Of a stretch of 19,304 nt of DNA, positions 8,338 through 14,677 are shown in pieces. Where the stretch lies: the NCBI GenBank assembly GCA_039934475.1, contig JBDTMC010000103.1:1-19304 (forward strand), given 5' to 3'. The notes under the pieces are model-generated. The model saw nothing but the letters and a program-made list of their open reading frames with translations, did no database searches and had not been told where the DNA came from. The stretch's first letter is position 1; each line of letters opens with the position of its first letter. This DNA is from JBDTMC01 sp039934475 (GTDB lineage Bacteria > Acidobacteriota > Terriglobia > Bryobacterales > Bryobacteraceae). The position numbers and the translations under genes were made by a program.

Positions 8338-9029
8338 CTGTCGAGAAGATTATCGATGCCTGGCTGCCGTCGTTAGCGGCAGTGATCGAGCAGGAGATGG
8401 GATCGAAGCCAGTGCTGGCGAGGACCGCGACACCGTTTGATGCGGCAACGCTCACGTGGTGGCAGCAGTCTTTGGCTTACGCGCCGGGGGCTATTGTTTG
8501 GGTTGGCGCGAGCGACTCAACAGTGGCTGATATCGTCGGAAAGTCGCTGCCATCGGCGCTGGGACTTTCGTGTGAGAGTCTGGTGGCCGCGGGTTCGGAG
8601 ATTCCGTCGACGATTGCAGCGTTAGACGTACGGTTGCCCGGCAGTTCGGCGTTCACGGTAGCGCTGGGTTTCAACCAGGAGCTTATAGAAGTGTTGTTGG
8701 GAGGCGCCGCCAACGGCCGTACTCTTGACCTGATCCTGGATGTGGAACTGCCCCTGACCGTCTCTTTCGGACGGACTCGGATGCCGTTGGGACGAGTGCT
8801 CGACCTGACCGCCGGCGCGGTGGTGGAGCTAAACCGGTTCATTGAGGATCCGGTGGACATTCTGGTGAACGGCCGCGTGGTCGCCCGTGGTGAAGTTGTG
8901 GAAGTGAGAGGCAGCTACGGAGTCCGTATCACCGAGATTGCGAGCCGCGGCGAAAGAATTGAGAGCGGATCGCTGCCCCTCGGTGCTGCCGCCGCATCCT
9001 CTGTGTCCCATCCGATCAGGATTCAATAA
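8334..9029 (+). CDS. fliN: FliN-type motor switch protein with N-terminal extension
   Basis: 231 residues. The C-terminal SpoA domain (about residues 130-205) is a close match to FliN: LDVELPLTVSFGRTRMPLGR, VLDLTAGAVVELNRF, DPVDILVNGRVVARGEVV, then GSYGVRITEI. The roughly 125-residue N-terminal part (WLPSLAAVIEQEMG, WWQQSLAYAPGAIVWVG, ELIEVLLGG) is not recognised with certainty. Its size and the VGASDSTVADIVGKSL segment are compatible with a degenerate CheC/FliM-middle-like domain, as in FliY-type switch proteins, but this is inference. The protein should sit in the C-ring. Its start ATG overlaps the fliA stop (ATGA) and is preceded by GAGGA at a good distance. It is far better conserved in the SpoA core than the short copy at 1021-1269. 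Confidence 0.9.
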   Translation: MTVEKIIDAWLPSLAAVIEQEMGSKPVLARTATPFDAATLTWWQQSLAYAPGAIVWVGASDSTVADIVGKSLPSALGLSCESLVAAGSEIPSTIAALDVRLPGSSAFTVALGFNQELIEVLLGGAANGRTLDLILDVELPLTVSFGRTRMPLGRVLDLTAGAVVELNRFIEDPVDILVNGRVVARGEVVEVRGSYGVRITEIASRGERIESGSLPLGAAAASSVSHPIRIQ

Positions 9030-9033
9030 CTCT

Positions 9034-9420
9034 ATGCCATTCACGTGGATTCTCAACCCGATTACTCTGTTGTCGCTGCTGGCAGTGGCGATGGTGTCTT
9101 GTTTGTTTCTGTTCGTATCGCTGAAGCGCGAAGTAGTTGACCTACGGAGGTCCGCGGAGGATATGCGCAGTCAATTGTCCGGCACCATCGATTGCCTCGC
9201 CCGCGACTTGGAACGCCTTGAGGAGAAATTGGTGAAATCGGAAAGAGAGCCGTCGCGGCCCGCGCCCGTGGACGAGGTGCGACTGACCCGGCGGGAACAG
9301 GCGCTTCACATGTTTGCTCGCGGCGAGTCACCGGGTTCCATCGCGACGACGCTGCAGGCTCCGCGGAGCGAGATTGAACTGGTGCTGAAGGTTGCAGGAT
9401 TGAAACGTCCACCGCAGTGA
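9034..9420 (+). CDS. SwrB/YlxL-like membrane-anchored coiled-coil protein
   Basis: 128 residues from the ATG at 9034, 4 bp after fliN; the longer in-frame reading from 8938 lies inside fliN and is rejected. There is one N-terminal transmembrane helix (about residues 8-29, ITLLSLLAVAMVSCLFLFVS). A charged amphipathic stretch with coiled-coil character follows (about 31-75, REVVDLRRSAEDMRSQL to LERLEEKLVKSE). The C-terminus is a helix-turn-helix-like domain (about 88-122, LTRREQALHMFARGESPGSI, then TTLQAPRSEIELVLKVAGL). This layout, and the location just after the sigma-28 gene, match Bacillus SwrB (YlxL), which promotes activation of the flagellar export apparatus, and related DUF6115/DUF2802-type proteins. 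Function here is inferred from architecture and neighbourhood. Confidence 0.72.
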   Translation: MPFTWILNPITLLSLLAVAMVSCLFLFVSLKREVVDLRRSAEDMRSQLSGTIDCLARDLERLEEKLVKSEREPSRPAPVDEVRLTRREQALHMFARGESPGSIATTLQAPRSEIELVLKVAGLKRPPQ

Positions 9421-9530
9421 GCGGCGGTGACGGCGCTACGCGACCTGCCTGAGCCCGGTCTTCTCCCCTGACACTGTTTGGCGCTCGGACCTACTCAACG
9501 CGGCCACCGTGCCACGTTCGAAACCCGGAA
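9421..9530. other. Convergent intergenic region between the two arms
   Basis: This 110-bp gap separates the ends of the plus-strand operon and the minus-strand regulator gene. I looked for a stable GC-rich hairpin followed by a T-run on either strand and did not find a convincing one. Termination here may be Rho-dependent, or readthrough may produce antisense RNA over the regulator gene. Confidence 0.5.
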
Positions 9531-11012
9531 CTACTTCGGATGAGCATCCCGGGACAGTTCGAACCGGTAGTTGCGAAGCTTCATGATCAAGGTGGTACGC
9601 TTGAGGCCCAGCAGGTCAGCCGCGGCGGTCTTGTTGCCACCGGTTTTTCGTAGCGCCTGTTCCAGCAATTGAAATTCGAGAGTACTGAGCGCCTGTTCCA
9701 GGTTCAGAGAGCCATTGAATTCCACGGTGGGGCCGGCCGTGGCTTTCAGCGGCACAACCGGACTCTCGTTAGTCAAACGAAAATCGGCTGCCAGCAGGAG
9801 TTCACGATCGCCGCTGAGCGCCACAGCCATCTCCACTGTATTTTCGAGTTGCCGAACGTTTCCCGGCCAAGGGCAACGGCAGAGCCGCACCATGGTCTCC
9901 TGGGAGATCCGCTTAACGGGAATGCCTTCACTCTTACAGACCTTGTCGACGAAAAAATGAACCAACGCGGGAATATCCGAGGTGCGTTCGCGCAACGGCG
10001 GCATCTGCATGGGAACTACGTTTAGGCGATAGTACAGATCTTCGCGGAAACGACCCTGCCGGATGCGTTCCTCGAGATCGACATTCGACGCGGCAATCAC
10101 GCGGACATCCACTTTGATTGTTTCGGAACTTCCCAGGCGCTGTATCTCCTTTTCCTGCAAGACACGGAGGAGCTTTGCCTGGAGGTCGAGAGGCATGTCG
10201 CCGATTTCGTCGAGAAACAACGTGCTCTTGTGAGCCTGCTCGAACCGTCCCACCCGAGCATTAATCGCACCGGTGAATGCTCCTTTAACATGGCCGAAGA
10301 GTTCCGCCTCCAACAGGTGCTCAGGAAGGGCGCTGCAATTCACTGCCACCATCTGCGAAGCGGCACGCGGACTAGCCATGTGCAGGGCGCGAGCGGCCAT
10401 CTCCTTCCCTGTCCCGGTCTCACCCGTGATGAGGACTGTGCTGCGGCGGGAGCCGATGAGGCGGACCAGGCTGGCGATCTGCTGCATGGGCCTGCTATCA
10501 CCAATCAGGAATCGCCGCCACGGTTCTTCCGCATGAGCCTGGCCGATGGCGCGGCTTCGCTGGCTACTCTCGTCAATGGCGCTGATCAGAGCGGACACAA
10601 TTTCTTCCGGATCGTCGGAACCCGAAAAGCACTGATAGGCGCCGAGTTTAGCGAGCCGCACGGCGCCCGCGGCCGTCAGGTCCGGGCTGCACACAACTGC
10701 GGGCACACTGGAATTCACCCTCTGGATCGCTGCCATTGTCTCGGCTACGGCAAAGGAGGACGAACCCTGGATCCATACGCAGTCGATTGCCTTGGAGGCG
10801 GCCAACTCGAGAGCCTGGTCCAGTTCGGTGACCCGAGTCACGTGAAGAGGGGCCAGCCGTTGTTCCCATGTCTGGATGTTGTGAGTGAGGTCATTGTCCG
10901 CCACCCAGAGAAGACGTGCGAGATTGCCAGAATTGAGGGGGAAGAGACCCGAAGAAGCTTGTTGACACTGTTCACTAATACGATAATTTTGGTTTATTGG
11001 CACTGAAGTCAT
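9531..11012 (-). CDS. Sigma-54-dependent flagellar transcription activator (FleQ/FlbD/FlrC type) with pseudo-receiver
   Basis: 493 residues from ATG 11012; a GTG at 11021 would add three residues, and neither start has a clear Shine-Dalgarno. The N-terminal domain (about 32-150) folds like a response-regulator receiver by pattern (RLLWVADND, IDCVWIQGSS, VPAVVCSPD). However, the phospho-acceptor position is Gln82, and the conserved Lys after strand 5 is absent (YQCFSGSDD). The central AAA+ domain has Walker A GETGTGKE (197-204), the sigma-54 contact loop GAFTGA (244-249) and Walker B LFLDEIGD. The C-terminus is a Fis-type HTH (NKTAAADLLGLKRTTLIMKL, about 460-480). It should remodel sigma-54 holoenzyme at flagellar promoters such as that upstream of flgB. 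It is the last gene of the minus-strand arm, about 150 bp after fliJ, behind its own AT-rich leader. Confidence 0.94.
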   Translation of the reverse strand: MTSVPINQNYRISEQCQQASSGLFPLNSGNLARLLWVADNDLTHNIQTWEQRLAPLHVTRVTELDQALELAASKAIDCVWIQGSSSFAVAETMAAIQRVNSSVPAVVCSPDLTAAGAVRLAKLGAYQCFSGSDDPEEIVSALISAIDESSQRSRAIGQAHAEEPWRRFLIGDSRPMQQIASLVRLIGSRRSTVLITGETGTGKEMAARALHMASPRAASQMVAVNCSALPEHLLEAELFGHVKGAFTGAINARVGRFEQAHKSTLFLDEIGDMPLDLQAKLLRVLQEKEIQRLGSSETIKVDVRVIAASNVDLEERIRQGRFREDLYYRLNVVPMQMPPLRERTSDIPALVHFFVDKVCKSEGIPVKRISQETMVRLCRCPWPGNVRQLENTVEMAVALSGDRELLLAADFRLTNESPVVPLKATAGPTVEFNGSLNLEQALSTLEFQLLEQALRKTGGNKTAAADLLGLKRTTLIMKLRNYRFELSRDAHPK

Positions 11013-11024
11013 CCCAAGCACGCT

Positions 11025-11038
11025 TTAGTACTAATCCT
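11025..11038. repeat. Direct repeat copy 1, TTAGTACTAATCCT
   Basis: This 14-base unit contains the palindrome TAGTACTA and recurs with one mismatch at 11070-11083, exactly 45 bp away in the same orientation. The copy lies immediately next to the regulator's start codon, where a bound protein would block translation initiation or early transcription. Confidence 0.6.
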
Positions 11039-11069
11039 ACCAGGACTTTTTTACTATGTACTAGATATA

Positions 11070-11083
11070 TTAGTACTATTCCT
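11070..11083. repeat. Direct repeat copy 2, TTAGTACTATTCCT
   Basis: Second copy of the 14-base unit (13 of 14 identical to 11025-11038). Its TAGTAC also pairs with GTACTA at 11058-11063 to form a 6-bp inverted repeat with a 7-base spacer. The TCCTGGT starting inside it (11080-11086) is the inverse of ACCAGGA at 11039-11045. Confidence 0.6.
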
Positions 11084-11172
11084 GGTGGTCTTGGGAGGTA
11101 TTTCTAGGATTTTTTTGGCCCATCGCGACTTTTTTGAGAAGAGGGTTACGCGGGGTGACGGAAGGTTCGATT

Positions 11173-11661
11173 TCAGTGTCCAGAGGCAGGTTGGGAACCT
11201 GTCCTTGTGCTCCGAAAGAGGCCATTGGAGGCGCCGTTCCAGGTAGCCAGATATATATCCGACGCCTGATTCTCCGCCTCGCGCTCCTCTTCGTACCGGT
11301 GTTCTTCGAATTTACGATCGCGGAGTTTTTCCAAAAGGCGGGCCCGACGTTGCAGTTCGACCAAGGCCCGGCGTTCCTGTTCCAGGCGCTGCTCGGCAGA
11401 GGCGATTTGGGTTCGATAGTGAAGCTCCAGCTTCGCGGCGCGAATACGAAAGTAGGCGAGAGCGGAGAGTTCCGAGGCAGTCGGCAGATCGGAGTGAATT
11501 ACTTCCCGCCGCACCGCGACGCATGCGGCGGAATGGGTCTCCAGCTCCTGTTGGGAGCGCAGCAGAGCCCCGTAGCACGCGCTCATTCGGGCCTGGGAGA
11601 GGTCACATTGCTGTTGCTGCCAAGCGAGAACGCGTTGCAAGCGAAACCGGAAGGCGGACAT
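11173..11661 (-). CDS. fliJ: Flagellar export stalk protein FliJ
   Basis: FliJ, 162 residues, near the family's usual 140-150. The N-terminus MSAFRFRLQRVLAWQQQQCD is typical, and the rest is almost entirely a charged antiparallel coiled coil (LELHYRTQIASAEQRLEQER, ARLLEKLRDRKFEEHRYEEE). A short non-helical tail follows. FliJ inserts into the FliI hexamer like the gamma subunit of F-type ATPase, links it to FlhA and escorts chaperones. The gene starts 8 bp after fliI, as is usual. It is the last structural gene of the flgB operon. Confidence 0.9.
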   Translation of the reverse strand: MSAFRFRLQRVLAWQQQQCDLSQARMSACYGALLRSQQELETHSAACVAVRREVIHSDLPTASELSALAYFRIRAAKLELHYRTQIASAEQRLEQERRALVELQRRARLLEKLRDRKFEEHRYEEEREAENQASDIYLATWNGASNGLFRSTRTGSQPASGH

Positions 11662-11669
11662 AGTGCCTT

Positions 11670-12995
11670 TTACAGACCGTTCGCTATCAATTGCATGGCG
11701 GCGCTAGTGACACCCAGCGTGGATTTTCTGGTGACGTCCTGGCGGAGGAATTCCGTGATTTGGGGTTGCATGCGAAGGCTGCTATCCAGACGTGGATTGG
11801 TACCCGCCGTGTAGGCGCCCAGCTCAATGATGTCGCGGGACTCGTCATAAACGGCCAGCGCTTCACGCACTTTACGGGAAGCGGCCAGTTGCTCCGGCTT
11901 GCTGAGCTGGGAGGTAAGTCGGCTTACCGAGTTGAGGACATCGATGGCGGGGTAATGCCCGGTCGCCGCCAGCCGGCGCGAGAGAATGATGTGCCCGTCG
12001 AGGATGGACCTGACGGCGTCGCAGATGGGCTCGTTAAAGTCGTCACCCTCGACGAGGACGGTGAAGAAGCCGGTGATAGAACCACGCTTGAAATTACCGG
12101 CGCGTTCCAGCACCTTGGGCAGCAGGTTGAAGACCGACGGCGTGTATCCCTTCTGGCTTGGAGGCTCACCCGCGGCCAACCCGATCTCCCGCTGGGCCAT
12201 GGCGAGCCGTGTCACGGAATCCATGATCAGCAGGACGTTAGCGCCCTGGTCACGGAAGTACTCGGAAATTGCGAGGGCGACGAATGCCGCGCGGACACGC
12301 AATGGGGCAGGCCGATCGGAAGTGGCGCAAACGACGACGGAACGGCGAAAGCCATCGGGGCCCAGCTCGTGTTCGAGAAAGGCACGGACTTCGCGATTGC
12401 GCTCTCCAATGAGAGCGATGACGGTGACGTCAGCATTGTTGTGACGAGCCATGGCGCCGAGGAGGGTGCTTTTCCCTACGCCGCTGCCACCAAAAATTCC
12501 CATTCTCTGCCCTTTGCCGCAGGGGGTGAGGCTATCAACGGCGCGGATACCGGTCTCAATCGGCTCCGTGATGTGCTCACGGTCAAGAGGGCTGGACATC
12601 GGTTGGTAGAGGTTGTAGAAGGCCGACGGCTGAATGCGCGGTTTCGCGTCAATGGTACGGCCGAAGCCATCCACGACACGTCCGATGAGATCCGGGCCCA
12701 CGGCGACCCGAGCATCGTCGGAGCGGGCGAAGACTTTGTCATGCAACTGGATGCCGTCGATCTCTTCGAGGGGCATCGACAGCACGTTGCCATTACGGAA
12801 GCCAATGACCTGCGTGCGGACGCGCCTGCCCGATGAGGTGGCGACTTCACAGAAATCGCCGACCGCGGCCGCCGGCCCGCGCGAAGCGATGAGAAGTCCG
12901 ACCATTTCCACGACTTCTCCAGCCCAGGGAAGAAGGATAGAGTTCCGAACCTGGTTAATGTAGGGATTCAGGTCGAGATGCAGGGGTTGTGTCAT
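11670..12995 (-). CDS. fliI: Flagellum-specific export ATPase FliI
   Basis: FliI, 441 residues, the normal size. The Walker A motif GGSGVGKST is at residues 169-177, the ALIGERNREVRAFLEHELG block follows, the Walker B strand reads VLLIMDSVTRLAMAQREIGL, and the AGEPPSQKGYTPSVFNLLPK segment is strongly conserved in the family. The hexameric ATPase below the export gate unfolds and delivers substrates and is related to F1-beta. The ATG overlaps the fliH stop (ATGA), and AGGA lies 6 bases upstream. The genes fliH-fliI-fliJ form the usual trio. Confidence 0.98.
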   Translation of the reverse strand: MTQPLHLDLNPYINQVRNSILLPWAGEVVEMVGLLIASRGPAAAVGDFCEVATSSGRRVRTQVIGFRNGNVLSMPLEEIDGIQLHDKVFARSDDARVAVGPDLIGRVVDGFGRTIDAKPRIQPSAFYNLYQPMSSPLDREHITEPIETGIRAVDSLTPCGKGQRMGIFGGSGVGKSTLLGAMARHNNADVTVIALIGERNREVRAFLEHELGPDGFRRSVVVCATSDRPAPLRVRAAFVALAISEYFRDQGANVLLIMDSVTRLAMAQREIGLAAGEPPSQKGYTPSVFNLLPKVLERAGNFKRGSITGFFTVLVEGDDFNEPICDAVRSILDGHIILSRRLAATGHYPAIDVLNSVSRLTSQLSKPEQLAASRKVREALAVYDESRDIIELGAYTAGTNPRLDSSLRMQPQITEFLRQDVTRKSTLGVTSAAMQLIANGL

Positions 12996-13660
12996 AGCCT
13001 GTCCTGGAGGCGGTCGGTAAGGCCGAGTTCGATTTCACGCAATTGCGTCTCAACGGAGGCGTCAAGAACGCCGCGGTTAATCTCAAAAACAGCGCCGCCA
13101 ACGGGTTGTGACGGATCGCTGACTACTTCGACGCTTGCGGAGCGGCCGCTCTTCTCGAGACACGATCGCATCAGCTCTGCCTGACCGCTATGAATTCGCA
13201 CGCGATAGACTTCCTGAGCCTGCAATTTTTCGAGGGCGGCGCGGATCAGCGCTTCTAGCGCGGACGTGTTCAACGTGAGCTCTCGATGCAGTATGCGGCG
13301 GGCAATCTCAATGGAGAGGCGGACGACGTCGGCTTCGGCGCGGTGGAGGATTTCGGCGCGAGATTGGGAGATCTCCACAACGCTGTCGGCCAGTGTTTGC
13401 ACGGCCTGCTTTAACTCGCCAGTGGCAGCCGCTTTGGCCGCGGCTTCGCCAGCGCGAAGGCCCTCGGCGTAGGATTCCTTGACCCGCTCCTCGGCTTGCT
13501 TTTTCCATTCGGCGAGTTGGAGATCGCTGGCTGCTTTCTGATCAACGGGAGCAGAGGGCGGGTCCTGGCGCGGCCTCGTCCTTCGTCCGTCTTCAACGCT
13601 GCGCCAAGTGATTCGGCGGAGCGACGGTTCCTGGTCCCCTTCCAGAACCTTAGTCAACAT
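12992..13660 (-). CDS. fliH: Flagellar export ATPase stator protein FliH
   Basis: FliH, 222 residues from the ATG at 13660. This start is favoured over the in-frame reading from 13723 because GGGGAG lies 4 bases upstream and the longer version would run deep into fliG. The middle is an Ala/Glu-rich helix (EERVKESYAEGLRAGEAAAK), and the C-terminal domain has the FliH/V-ATPase-E pattern (LSIEIARRILHRELTLNTSA; GGAVFEINRGVLDASVETQL). FliH dimers hold FliI inactive in the cytoplasm and tether it to FliN in the C-ring. The gene overlaps fliG by 11 bp. Confidence 0.94.
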   Translation of the reverse strand: MLTKVLEGDQEPSLRRITWRSVEDGRRTRPRQDPPSAPVDQKAASDLQLAEWKKQAEERVKESYAEGLRAGEAAAKAAATGELKQAVQTLADSVVEISQSRAEILHRAEADVVRLSIEIARRILHRELTLNTSALEALIRAALEKLQAQEVYRVRIHSGQAELMRSCLEKSGRSASVEVVSDPSQPVGGAVFEINRGVLDASVETQLREIELGLTDRLQDRL

Positions 13661-14672
13661 ACTGCTCCCCGCCGGCGGACGTGCTGATGATGCCTTCCTG
13701 CTGCAGCGTCCGAATGAGCGCAATGATCTCCTGCTGAGCTGCCTCGACGTCCTTGATTCGGACAGGCCCTAAGGCCTCCATATCTTCGGACAACATTTCG
13801 GCGCTTCGTTCCGACATGACTTGGGTGAAGTGCTGTTTGATTTGCGAGGTTGTTCCCTTCAACGCCATCAACAGGGTCTTGCGGTCGGCGCGTTGCATCA
13901 GCACACGGATTCCTTCCTTGTTCACCTTGACGACGTCCTCAAAGACGAACATGAGGTTACGGATGGAGGTGACCATATCGACGTTTTGGGACGCAACCGC
14001 CTCGAGAATCTCATCTACAGCCGTGCCGTCGACCTGATTTAGCATGCTGGCAACGGCCTTGACCCCGTTAGTGCGGGTGACCTTCCGGAAGCTCTTCAGC
14101 TTCAGACCGATGGCATCGGTGATGCGTTGATAGATCTCGGGGGAGACACGGTCGAGGCTGCCCATTCGGGCGACCACTTGAGGGCGAAGGTCGGCGGGCA
14201 ACGACATTAGAACGGTGCCGGCGTACTGCGGCGCCATATTCGAAAGAACCAGCGCTATTGTCTGCGGATGCTCACTGCGCAGGAAAGAGGCAATCTGTTG
14301 GGGATTGGATGTCTCGAGAATACTCACGCCGGCCACCGGCTCGGGCTCAGGCAGGGATTTGGGTGCGGCAAGCAACTGATGGGCGGATTCGGGTCCGAGG
14401 GCACTCTCCAGAATGCGCCGGGCACGGTCAGGGCCACCAGTGGTGAAGAAGCGGCCGGTTGTGGCCAGGCTCTCAAACTCTTCCATAATATCGAGCACGT
14501 GGTCCGGATCGACCGCGTTGAAGGAGGAGATCTCGGCGCTGATGACCTTGATTTCGTCGGGAGCGAGCTCGCGAATCAGCCTGGCGCTGGCCTCCTGGCC
14601 GAGGCTTAAGAGAAAGATCGCGGCTTTGCGAACGCCGGGTAACGGAAGTGGTAGTGTCATCGGAGAGGTCAT
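13650..14672 (-). CDS. fliG: Flagellar motor switch protein FliG
   Basis: FliG, 340 residues from the ATG at 14672 (a second ATG at 14660 is equally possible; an upstream reading from 14714 overlaps fliF and is unlikely). The N-domain begins GVRKAAIFLLSLGQEASARL. The middle domain has the FliM-contact motif EHPQTIALVLSNMAPQYAGT (EHPQT is the family hallmark). The C-domain carries the torque helix region (NKEGIRVLMQRADRKTLLMA) and the closing SERSAEMLSEDMEALGPVRI. FliG joins the MS ring (FliF) to the C-ring and engages the MotA stator. The 5-bp gap after fliF suggests translational coupling. Confidence 0.96.
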   Translation of the reverse strand: MTSPMTLPLPLPGVRKAAIFLLSLGQEASARLIRELAPDEIKVISAEISSFNAVDPDHVLDIMEEFESLATTGRFFTTGGPDRARRILESALGPESAHQLLAAPKSLPEPEPVAGVSILETSNPQQIASFLRSEHPQTIALVLSNMAPQYAGTVLMSLPADLRPQVVARMGSLDRVSPEIYQRITDAIGLKLKSFRKVTRTNGVKAVASMLNQVDGTAVDEILEAVASQNVDMVTSIRNLMFVFEDVVKVNKEGIRVLMQRADRKTLLMALKGTTSQIKQHFTQVMSERSAEMLSEDMEALGPVRIKDVEAAQQEIIALIRTLQQEGIISTSAGGEQYVD

Positions 14673-14677
14673 AGGAA

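Larger units (their letters stand above)
11022..11172 (-). promoter_or_regulatory. AT-rich leader of the sigma-54 activator gene
   Basis: A 151-bp gap between the fliJ stop and the regulator start, clearly richer in A+T than all surrounding DNA. It holds two direct copies of TTAGTACTAWTCCT, an inverted GTACTA/TAGTAC pair, an inverted ACCAGGA/TCCTGGT pair and three T-runs. A sigma-70-type -10 (TAATAT or TATATC near 11064-11072 on the minus strand) is possible, but I see no good -35. No GG-N10-GC sigma-54 core was found here. It probably carries the regulator's own promoter and operators. Confidence 0.5.

Noticed and set aside
8938..9033. Longer N-terminus for the SwrB-like gene
   Set aside because: The extra 32 codons lie inside fliN in another frame, and the ATG at 9034 directly precedes the hydrophobic helix.
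10230..11006. Plus-strand open frame of 258 codons opposite the sigma-54 activator
   Set aside because: It is antisense to a clear AAA+ activator, has no domain, and its composition looks like a shadow frame.
11108..11122. Possible 14-codon leader peptide upstream of the activator (ATGGGCC on the minus strand)
   Set aside because: It has no Shine-Dalgarno and no regulatory codon run; short frames like this arise by chance in a gap of this size.
11691..12836. Long plus-strand open frame (381 codons) opposite fliI
   Set aside because: It is fully antisense to fliI, whose protein is unambiguous. High GC makes long antisense frames common, and the translation shows no recognisable domain.
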